From Campylobacterales bacterium (lineage in GTDB: Bacteria > Campylobacterota > Campylobacteria > Campylobacterales > QNZT01), in NCBI GenBank assembly GCA_027081495.1, contig JALWKJ010000163.1, forward strand, positions 1-14,164: a stretch of DNA of 14,164 nucleotides, given 5' to 3'. Position numbers and translations under genes: made by a program. The notes beneath the pieces are model-generated. The model saw only the letters and a list, made by a program, of their open reading frames with translations. It searched no databases and was not told the origin of the DNA. The first letter of the stretch is position 1. The number at the start of each line of letters is the position of its first letter. Positions 6,933 through 13,202 of the stretch are shown here, piece after piece.

Positions 6933-8794
6933 TCCAGTGTCGGCACGGTTTTAAGAGTTTTGTTTTTGTCTAAAGAGTCTAAAAACCACTCGTTTTTGAC
7001 AAATTTTTTATCTATATATCCTATCTTGACGAGTTTATTATATATTTTTGAGACTATCTCTCCCGCGGCCGCTCCGCCGTGTCCGCCGTGCTCGATTAAA
7101 ACTGTGACGACATACTTCGGATCTTCATACGGTGCAAATGTTGTAAACCAGGCATGCGATTTTTGGTAAAATTTCAGTTCGTTTTCACTCATGCGCTCTT
7201 TTTCTTGCTGCGGAATGCCTATGACTTGTGAAGTTCCCGTTTTACCCGCCATCGTAACGGCGGAAATATTATATTTATAAGCCGTACCGAAAGGTCGATT
7301 ACATACTTCAAACATACTCTCTCGTATATACGGTAACTCTTTTTTTTCAAAATCGTTAAAAATCTCTTTCGTTTCGAACTTTATCGTTTTTTCATCTACT
7401 TTTTTTAAAAAGTGAGGTACGGGCTCCTTTCCCGTAGCGACGCTTGCCGTAAAAAGCGCTATTTGTATGGGAGTTACCAAAAAGTTTCCTTGACCGATGA
7501 CGGTGTTTAGAGTCTCTCCTTTATACCATGATTGACCGAATTTTTCTACTTTCCAGTTTCGATTAGGAACCGTGCCTATAAATTCACCCGGTAAGTCTAT
7601 TCCGGTTTTTTTTTCAAAGCCGTATCGTTTTAAATCAGTCGCTATTTTATCTATGCCTACCCTTAGACCTCCTTTGTAAAAATATACATCGCAACTCTCT
7701 TTAATCGCTTTTTTCATATCCGTAAGCCCATGTCCTTTTTGTTTCCAGCAGCGAAATTTTCTTTTTCCCACTTCCATTTCTCCAGTACACAAAAATTCTT
7801 CATTTTTGTCGATGAGCCGTGAATTTAAAAAACTAAGAGCTACCGCCGGCTTTGTCGCGGAACCTGGCGGATAAAGCCCTCTAGTAAATTTGTTTGTAAA
7901 GGGGTGATCGAGATTGTTTATCATCTCGTTCCACTCTTTATGACTGATTCCTTCTACAAAATGATTTATATTGTATGTAGGATAACTTCCGGCCGCCAAA
8001 ATAGCGCCGTTTTTCGCATTCATGACGATTACGGCGCCGCTTTTGCCTTTAAAAAGAGATTCTATATATTTTTGAACTCTCATATCGATCGTTAGAGTTA
8101 TGTTTTTACTCTTAGGTCTTGATTCAAAAAGCGCTTCAATCGGTTTATTTGAAGCCGTGACTTTTAAAATTCGTTTGCCGGGCTCGCCTTCCAGAATCTT
8201 GTTATACTGTTTCTCAATGCCGATTTTTCCCGCGACGGATGTCATTTTGACTACTTCGTCCTCTTTGATATCCCGTTCATTCGCTTTTGAAACATAACCG
8301 ACAATATGAGAAACGGTTGTAGCATTCGGGTAAAAACGCTTTGAGGAAGGCTTTATAACTATATCTTCATATTTTGCAAGCTTGACGATATGTAAAATCA
8401 TTTCATCATACGGAATAAAGGATACCAGTTTTATCGGCTTATGGTTATATGGACTGTCGTTTTTTAGATATTTGGATTTTAATTTTTCTATATTTAGTTT
8501 AGGAAAGTAGCTTTTTATAATTTTTAGATTTTCGTTTAACGCGACTTTTTTCTTTCTTGAAAGATGCGCTTTTAATGAGATGCTAAATCCCAGTTTGCTT
8601 ACGGCTAAAAGAGTATTGTTTATATCTCTTATCTCTCCTCTGTTTGGAAGAAGATACTCCGTTTTGATAACATTCTGCAATGCCAGCTCTTCATAATATC
8701 TGTTTGACTTTATGCTAAGGTAGTAAAGTCTTGAGATTAGGATTATCCAAAAAAGTCCAAATAAAACAAGAATTATTTTTATGCGCGTTTTCAT
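6929..8794 (-). CDS. mrdA: Penicillin-binding protein 2 (peptidoglycan DD-transpeptidase, elongasome)
   Basis: A 621-residue class B penicillin-binding protein, close to the 633 of E. coli PBP2. PBP2 cross-links peptidoglycan during side-wall elongation together with RodA and the Mre proteins. An N-terminal TM anchor (~6-26) is followed by a dimerisation/pedestal domain with LPNRGEIRD near residue 49 and GKIGIEKQYN near 190. The transpeptidase domain has all three motifs: SATK with nucleophile Ser312 (after PPG), SCD at 367-369 (the SxN position, where Cys-Asp is common in PBP2), and KTG at 518-520. HGGHGG near the C-terminus is also typical. Its ATG overlaps the upstream membrane-protein gene's stop as ATGA (8791-8794), with no ribosome site of its own, so it is translationally coupled. 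It is the last gene of the leftward operon. Confidence 0.96.
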   Translation of the reverse strand: MKTRIKIILVLFGLFWIILISRLYYLSIKSNRYYEELALQNVIKTEYLLPNRGEIRDINNTLLAVSKLGFSISLKAHLSRKKKVALNENLKIIKSYFPKLNIEKLKSKYLKNDSPYNHKPIKLVSFIPYDEMILHIVKLAKYEDIVIKPSSKRFYPNATTVSHIVGYVSKANERDIKEDEVVKMTSVAGKIGIEKQYNKILEGEPGKRILKVTASNKPIEALFESRPKSKNITLTIDMRVQKYIESLFKGKSGAVIVMNAKNGAILAAGSYPTYNINHFVEGISHKEWNEMINNLDHPFTNKFTRGLYPPGSATKPAVALSFLNSRLIDKNEEFLCTGEMEVGKRKFRCWKQKGHGLTDMKKAIKESCDVYFYKGGLRVGIDKIATDLKRYGFEKKTGIDLPGEFIGTVPNRNWKVEKFGQSWYKGETLNTVIGQGNFLVTPIQIALFTASVATGKEPVPHFLKKVDEKTIKFETKEIFNDFEKKELPYIRESMFEVCNRPFGTAYKYNISAVTMAGKTGTSQVIGIPQQEKERMSENELKFYQKSHAWFTTFAPYEDPKYVVTVLIEHGGHGGAAAGEIVSKIYNKLVKIGYIDKKFVKNEWFLDSLDKNKTLKTVPTLD

Positions 8795-9267
8795 AAAAAG
8801 AGCACTACTATTATAATATCGGTAATTATATACGCAAGATATGTGAAATTCATTTCAAAAGGGTGGAGATTAAACACTAAAGCGAGAAATTGATTTAAAA
8901 TGTAGTATCCGACATATGCGTATATAACAAAAATAATTTTTAGACAAATATTGCATTCAACAGACTCCTCGAGCGATTTCTCGATAAAATAACGATATAT
9001 AAGCGCTAGCAAAATAAACGAAAAAAGTATGGTGCTGCGGTCAATCTCAAAATAGATCGTATAACAAAAAAAGAGCAAAAGATAAAGATAATTCTCTTTG
9101 ATATCTCTATTTTTTATCCAGTAGTAAAATCCTACGCCAAGAAGAGGCGTAAGATATGGGTAGATCGTACCTAGACTCTCATACGCTAGAGCTACTACAA
9201 AGAGTAGAACGGCTATAAGATATTTATAATTAAAGCGACTTCGTCGCATATCGGAAAGTGTTTGCAT
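8791..9267 (-). CDS. Small polytopic membrane protein upstream of PBP2, MreD-like
   Basis: A 158-residue, very hydrophobic protein with about five or six membrane helices (roughly 14-33, 37-51, 58-75, 76-95, 103-128, 138-158) and no soluble domain. Size, topology and position directly before mrdA suggest an MreD-type rod-shape protein; a membrane protein occupies this slot in Campylobacter (Cj0651). Sequence alone does not prove MreD. Two ATGs are possible, 9267 and 9249 (giving RRSR at the N-terminus); neither has a clear ribosome site and both lie inside the upstream acetyltransferase gene, overlapping it by 55 or 37 bases. No usable start lies after that gene's stop without losing the first helix. 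It couples to mrdA through ATGA. Confidence 0.75.
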   Translation of the reverse strand: MQTLSDMRRSRFNYKYLIAVLLFVVALAYESLGTIYPYLTPLLGVGFYYWIKNRDIKENYLYLLLFFCYTIYFEIDRSTILFSFILLALIYRYFIEKSLEESVECNICLKIIFVIYAYVGYYILNQFLALVFNLHPFEMNFTYLAYIITDIIIVVLFL

Positions 9268-9680
9268 TTTACGCAGTCAGCCCAGATTTTATGTTCGGGT
9301 AGAGACTCTTTTGGAATCTCTTTAAAGCCAAGTTTTTCAAAAAAAACCTTTTCATATGTGAGGGTGAAAACTTTTTGAACCCCGAGTTCTTTTGCCTCTT
9401 TGACGCACCTTTGAACGATATGGCGACCGATTTTTTTGCCTCTGTGTCTTTCATCGACGATGAGGCTTCTAACTTCGGCTAGAGTATCCGTATGAATGTG
9501 AAGCGCGCCGAAACCTACTACTGAATTTTTAGATTTCGCCAAGGTGTATGATCGGATATTCGTAGCTATTTCGTCATCGTTTCTAAAGAGAATTTTTCCC
9601 GATTTTATTTCGGGCAGTACCAGTTGCTGCATCTGCTTGATATCGCTAAGATGAGGTTTTAGATAATAAATTTCACTCAT
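9213..9680 (-). CDS. GNAT N-acetyltransferase, short-form N-acetylglutamate-synthase-like
   Basis: A 155-residue GNAT-fold acetyltransferase. The acetyl-CoA loop is seen in the RHRGKKIG segment after RSLIVDE, and the FFEKLGF motif follows, as in the C-terminal domain of ArgA-type N-acetylglutamate synthases. The sequence resembles proteins annotated as amino-acid N-acetyltransferase in Campylobacterota, so a role in the first step of arginine synthesis (glutamate plus acetyl-CoA) is plausible but not proved. The tail has three cysteines spaced C-x2-C-x5-C (DCVKCKHFPICDE), perhaps a metal site. I chose ATG 9680 because it overlaps the engB stop as ATGA; ATG 9689 in the same frame adds MRK. The last 17 codons, including two of the cysteines, overlap the downstream membrane-protein gene. 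Confidence 0.85.
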   Translation of the reverse strand: MSEIYYLKPHLSDIKQMQQLVLPEIKSGKILFRNDDEIATNIRSYTLAKSKNSVVGFGALHIHTDTLAEVRSLIVDERHRGKKIGRHIVQRCVKEAKELGVQKVFTLTYEKVFFEKLGFKEIPKESLPEHKIWADCVKCKHFPICDEVALIINIL

Positions 9681-10285
9681 TTTTCGCATCTTTTAAAAAA
9701 GAGTTTTTCAAAAATTTTATTTAGTGCAAGATCGATACCGCTTTTTTTTAAATTCGAAATTAAAAGCGCGTTTGGATAATCTTTTTTTAGCACCGATTTT
9801 CCCTTTTGGTTTAATTTGTCGGCTTTTGTAAAGATAGTTAAAATCTCTTGATCGGCTCTTTTTATTGAGTCAAGATAGCTTTTAACTTCTTCGTCTATGA
9901 CCATGTTTGGATGTCTTGAGTCTTTTAGAAGTATAAAAAGACGAATGGAAGTTCTTTTTGTTATAAATTCATTAAGACTTTTTTGCCATATCTTTTTTTC
10001 GCTTTTTGAGACTTTTGCATATCCAAATCCGGGTAGATCGACGATTCTTGCAAAAAATTTCTCTTTATCACAGTCAAAAGTTATGTCAAAAAAATTTATG
10101 AGTCTAGTTTTTCCTGGAGTTGAAGAGCTTTTAGCGAGATTTTTTCTATTTGTTAGGGCGTTTATAAAACTACTTTTACCGACATTGCTTCTGCCGATTA
10201 TCGCTATTTCGCTTAGATCTTCAGGCAAAGCTTGTGAAATATTTTGAGCCGAGACGATAAATTCGCAATTAGTTATTTTTAACAT
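9677..10285 (-). CDS. engB: Ribosome biogenesis GTP-binding protein EngB/YsxC
   Basis: A 202-residue GTPase of the EngB (YihA/YsxC) family, which helps assemble the large ribosomal subunit. The motifs run in order: G1 GRSNVGKS at 31-38, G2 Thr60 in STPGKT, G3 DLPG at 83-86 followed by FGYA, G4 TKAD at 153-156, and a serine-containing G5 near ISNLKKSG. The family's RHP signature is at 124-126, although the usual 'vDxRHp' reads KDSRHP here. The ATG at 10285 directly abuts the lptA TAG with no gap, and its ribosome site (GAGGAA) lies within the last lptA codons. The stop overlaps the acetyltransferase start. A housekeeping GTPase in this envelope cluster matches the Campylobacter order. Confidence 0.96.
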   Translation of the reverse strand: MLKITNCEFIVSAQNISQALPEDLSEIAIIGRSNVGKSSFINALTNRKNLAKSSSTPGKTRLINFFDITFDCDKEKFFARIVDLPGFGYAKVSKSEKKIWQKSLNEFITKRTSIRLFILLKDSRHPNMVIDEEVKSYLDSIKRADQEILTIFTKADKLNQKGKSVLKKDYPNALLISNLKKSGIDLALNKIFEKLFFKRCEK

Positions 10286-10741
10286 CTATTCCTCATCGAC
10301 GGTAAATGTAAACTTGACCGGGCGATTTTTTTTACCCGTAATAATCGATTTGCCGCTGATTCTGTCTATGACTATTTTTTCTCCTTGAAGGACTTTATTC
10401 GAAAGCTTCTCTTTTATCAAAACGGAGCCTGACGCGATATACCTTTTTTTGGATGGATCATAGACGATTTTACGAGCGCTGCCCGCAAAATTTTGCGTTG
10501 CGGTATGAATTTGAAATTTAACTCCGCCGGTTAGAGTATATTTTAGAGGTTTATTGGATTTGTTGAATTCTATAACGAGTTTATTAGCCTTTATGTCATC
10601 GTTGCCTTTTTGGATATGTACATGACCTTTTAAAATAGATATTTTTTTATTTTCATACGCTTCGAAATTATCGGCTGTAACGGTTATTTTTTCCGCAAGA
10701 AGCAGCTTGGTAAAAAGAAGAAAGATCGCCAGGTATTTCAC
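10286..10741 (-). CDS. lptA: LptA, periplasmic LPS-transport bridge protein
   Basis: A 151-residue exported OstA-like protein. The signal peptide is MKY plus a hydrophobic core, with cleavage likely after Ala16 (LLLA|EKI). The mature part opens with ITVTADNFEAYENKKISILKG, recalling the 'I.a....y......a...Gnv.i' pattern of LptA/OstA domains, then repeated beta-strands of a jelly-roll (KANKLVIEF, GSARKIVYD, ASGSVLI, LQGEKIVID). LptA monomers stack to carry LPS across the periplasm from LptC to LptD. It starts 5 bases after lptC and runs straight into engB. Identification rests on fold pattern, length (E. coli 185) and position after lptC. Confidence 0.9.
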   Translation of the reverse strand: MKYLAIFLLFTKLLLAEKITVTADNFEAYENKKISILKGHVHIQKGNDDIKANKLVIEFNKSNKPLKYTLTGGVKFQIHTATQNFAGSARKIVYDPSKKRYIASGSVLIKEKLSNKVLQGEKIVIDRISGKSIITGKKNRPVKFTFTVDEE

Positions 10742-10746
10742 TTATA

Positions 10747-11265
10747 CTATTTTTCCTCTATATTGACGACGATATTTTTAGCTTTGATGTATCGCTCTTT
10801 AGTGTTATAGACAAAATAACTCCCTTTTGCATCCAGATTTTCTTGTTTCATGATAAAAGGGGCGTCGGATATCGCCGTGCCTTTTGTGGTATTATACACT
10901 AAATCGTCGGTTTTTAGAAGGGTGGAATCGTTTGATTCGTAAACTACATTTTTTTTCAGATAAAATGTATCGTTTTGATGCATAGCTTCGTCCGCTTTTA
11001 TCGTATCGGCTCTTTTATCGAAAATTAGATGACTATCTATATCGTAAAGCATGATTTTATCTTTATAATTTAACGCGTATGAAGCTTTTAGCGTGGATTT
11101 TATACCCTCTTTTGTTAAAACAAAAGCGTTTATATTTTCAAATGTAATATCGCTAAAATCGATATTTTGTTTTTTGATTTCAAGAGTTATAGGCTTATGC
11201 GTACTTAGATAGGCGATTTCAAGTATAAAAAGCAACAATCCTATCGCAAATATTTTTATAGCCAT
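10747..11265 (-). CDS. lptC: LptC, inner-membrane LPS-export protein
   Basis: A 172-residue bitopic protein with an N-terminal TM helix (~4-21) and a periplasmic beta-strand-rich domain, the LptC arrangement. Recognisable pieces include ENINAFVLTKEGIKSTLKA near residue 43, where LptC proteins usually match 'y.l...G......A', and repeated 'Y......L.tddlvYn...g' strands towards the end. LptC sits on the LptBFG transporter and hands LPS to LptA. The assignment is strengthened by lptA directly downstream and kdsC directly upstream. Its ATG at 11265 overlaps the last 10 bases of kdsC; GGAG lies about 11 bases before the start, so coupling probably helps. Confidence 0.88.
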   Translation of the reverse strand: MAIKIFAIGLLLFILEIAYLSTHKPITLEIKKQNIDFSDITFENINAFVLTKEGIKSTLKASYALNYKDKIMLYDIDSHLIFDKRADTIKADEAMHQNDTFYLKKNVVYESNDSTLLKTDDLVYNTTKGTAISDAPFIMKQENLDAKGSYFVYNTKERYIKAKNIVVNIEEK

Positions 11266-11750
11266 AGTTTTAAAAACTCCTCTTTTAGATTCTCTTCATC
11301 GATTAGAATCTCTATCATCTCTCTTACGGCTCCCTTTCCTCCGTTTTTTGTTAAAATAGAATCTACGCTCTCTTTTATAAATAAAGCCGCGTCTTTTGGA
11401 CAAAATGATCTTTTTGCGACCTTTAACATTTGATAATCGTTTAGATCGTCTCCTATAACGGCGATGTTTTCAAGTTCAAGATTTTCTTTTTGTAAAATTT
11501 CAAGAAGTTTTTGTTTTTTATCTTTGACTCCTTGATAGATATGGTAAATGCCGAGTTCATTTGCCCTTCTTTGAACGATTTTCGATTTTCTACCGGTTAT
11601 GATAGCCGCATTTTTACCGAGCTTTATCCAAGATGCTATCCCAAGTCCGTCTTTTACATCAAACGCTTTTATCTCATTGTCGTTTTGAGTATAGATAATT
11701 CGTCCATCCGTTAAACAGCCGTCAACATCAAGCACTATAAGTTCAATCAA
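11256..11750 (-). CDS. kdsC: 3-deoxy-D-manno-octulosonate-8-phosphate phosphatase KdsC
   Basis: A HAD-superfamily phosphatase that converts Kdo-8-phosphate to Kdo for LPS inner core. With the start used here it has 164 residues. The motifs are DVDGCLTDG at 8-16 (nucleophile Asp8, acid/base Asp10), ITGR near 52, a conserved Lys in GVKDKK, and IGDDLND near 104; there is no cap domain, as expected for this tetrameric subclass. I place the start at TTG 11750, which overlaps the hisB stop as TTGA with AAGGGG just upstream; this puts the methionine right before the first strand. The same frame is open to TTG 11780, which would add ten atypical residues. It lies directly before lptC-lptA, joining Kdo synthesis to LPS transport. 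Confidence 0.92.
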   Translation of the reverse strand: MIELIVLDVDGCLTDGRIIYTQNDNEIKAFDVKDGLGIASWIKLGKNAAIITGRKSKIVQRRANELGIYHIYQGVKDKKQKLLEILQKENLELENIAVIGDDLNDYQMLKVAKRSFCPKDAALFIKESVDSILTKNGGKGAVREMIEILIDEENLKEEFLKLWL

Positions 11751-12319
11751 AGTACCCCTTTTGTGCTGGGAACGCCGCAATGCTCATTTTTAACAAGAGC
11801 TCGTCTTAACGCCACCGCAAACGATTTAAAAAGCGCTTCCGCTATATGATGGCTGTTTTTTCCTCTTTGCGCGACTATATGAGCGCTTATACCGGCATTA
11901 AAACATAAAGCTCTGAAAAACTCTTCTATTAGTTCGGTATCGAATTCACCGATTTTATCTTTGAGTTTTGCTTCAAAATGCAGATATGGACGGTTTGAAA
12001 GATCAAGTGTCGTAGTTACGCAAGCCTCATCCATAACAACGCTCGCTTCGCCGAATCGCTCGATATTTTTAATCGGATATATCTCTTCATAAAGAGCTTT
12101 TCCAAGAACGATTGCGCTATCTTCGACACTATGGTGAAAATCTATATGTCTGTCTCCCTCGCACTCAAGCTTTAGATTAAAATTTGCATGTTTTCCAAAA
12201 GCTTCAAGCATATGGTCAAAAAATCCTATATCGGTAGCGATAGAGTTTTTCCCCTCGCCGTATATCTCAAGCGAGACGGCGATTTTTGTCTCTTTCGTTT
12301 CTCTTTTGATTGTCGTCAA
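11747..12319 (-). CDS. hisB: Imidazoleglycerol-phosphate dehydratase HisB (monofunctional)
   Basis: Sixth step of histidine synthesis: it dehydrates imidazoleglycerol phosphate to imidazoleacetol phosphate. At 190 residues it is the dehydratase alone, without the phosphatase domain of the enterobacterial bifunctional enzyme. The two half-repeats carry the metal ligands: GFFDHML (32-38) with FHHSVED (61-67), and NSHHIAE (155-161), and it ends in the family PSTKGVL. The start is TTG at 12319, with AAGGA six bases upstream inside the last rlpA codons and only one base after the rlpA stop. No ATG fits better. No other histidine genes are visible nearby; it is embedded in an envelope operon. Confidence 0.96.
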   Translation of the reverse strand: MTTIKRETKETKIAVSLEIYGEGKNSIATDIGFFDHMLEAFGKHANFNLKLECEGDRHIDFHHSVEDSAIVLGKALYEEIYPIKNIERFGEASVVMDEACVTTTLDLSNRPYLHFEAKLKDKIGEFDTELIEEFFRALCFNAGISAHIVAQRGKNSHHIAEALFKSFAVALRRALVKNEHCGVPSTKGVL

Positions 12320-12320
12320 A

Positions 12321-13202
12321 TCAATTCCTTATAACAAACGCGTCTTTAAAGCCGTATTTTCGTATATGTTCTTTTGCCTTTTCTTTTGTATCGAAACCTG
12401 ATATCAAGATAGTATATATCGATGAATCGGCGATTTTTTTTGTTTTTATGACTATTTGATGTTTTAAGTTGACATTATAGCATTTTCTTTTAAAGTCAAG
12501 CGCTTTTGCTCGATCCGAGAATGAGGCTATTTGGACGGCGAACTTTTTTTTAATGGAAATTTGCGGTTGTTTTTTTGTCGAAAAATCAAATCTCTTTTTT
12601 GGCGGGGAAACGATCGGTTTGTGGGCGTACTTATTGGCTTTTTGATCAAAACCGATTATTTCAAGCTCGACTTTCGCCGTTCCGTGTTTTAAAACACCGA
12701 TCTCTTTTGCGGCTATATAAGATAGATCGATTATTCGGTTTTTTACAAACGGTCCTCTGTCGTTGATTCTTACGATCGTACTGAGATTGTTTTGTAGATT
12801 CGTGACTTTTACTCTCGTATTTATCGGCAGCGTCTTATGCGCGGCCGTATATGTGTACATATCGTAATATTCGCCGTTTGAAGTCCGCAGACCGTGAAAA
12901 TTGGGACCGTACCAGCTTGCAACGCCTCTAAATTTTTGTCCGATAAAAACCGTTTTAGGTATATATTTTGTACCGTTGACGCTGTAGGGTCGCATTGTGG
13001 CTTTATACATGATATCACTATTTATCGGCTCTTGAACGGTTTTATAATTTACTGGGGCGTATCCGTAGCCGGTCGGTACAAATGGATTAGAAAAACCGCA
13101 GCCTTGAAAAAAAGAGCTAATGAAAAAGAGATTAATTAACAACGCGGGGAGTCTGTTTTTGTATGGTCTTGGAATTTTGTTGTTTGCTGGCGTTTGCTTC
13201 AT
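12321..13202 (-). CDS. rlpA: RlpA-type septal-ring lipoprotein / lytic transglycosylase with SPOR domain
   Basis: A 293-residue RlpA. The N-terminus is a long, basic stretch, then a hydrophobic run ending in a lipobox-like FFQGC, so Cys35 is the likely lipidated residue. The double-psi beta-barrel (~92-186) opens with GVASWYGPNFHG and holds the likely catalytic His122 (AAHKTLP) and Asp148 (RINDRGPF), matching the pair required in Pseudomonas RlpA, which cleaves peptidoglycan lacking stem peptides. A SPOR domain (~215-293) would target denuded glycan at division sites. ATG 13202 lies 71 bases inside the upstream transglycosylase gene, after a weak GGA. An in-frame TTG at 13142 would cut the overlap to 11 bases but removes the basic N-region. 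It ends one base before hisB. Confidence 0.93.
   Translation of the reverse strand: MKQTPANNKIPRPYKNRLPALLINLFFISSFFQGCGFSNPFVPTGYGYAPVNYKTVQEPINSDIMYKATMRPYSVNGTKYIPKTVFIGQKFRGVASWYGPNFHGLRTSNGEYYDMYTYTAAHKTLPINTRVKVTNLQNNLSTIVRINDRGPFVKNRIIDLSYIAAKEIGVLKHGTAKVELEIIGFDQKANKYAHKPIVSPPKKRFDFSTKKQPQISIKKKFAVQIASFSDRAKALDFKRKCYNVNLKHQIVIKTKKIADSSIYTILISGFDTKEKAKEHIRKYGFKDAFVIRN

Noticed and set aside
7900..8300. Plus-strand open frames opposite mrdA
   Set aside because: They are shadows of the PBP2 gene, whose three catalytic motifs are intact on the minus strand.
9897..10247. A 116-codon plus-strand open frame opposite engB
   Set aside because: engB has all GTPase motifs in order on the other strand; the antisense product has no recognisable feature.
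11751..11780. Extended kdsC start at TTG 11780
   Set aside because: The extra ten residues (basic, polar) are not expected before the first strand of KdsC, whereas TTG 11750 has AAGGGG upstream and a TTGA overlap with the hisB stop.
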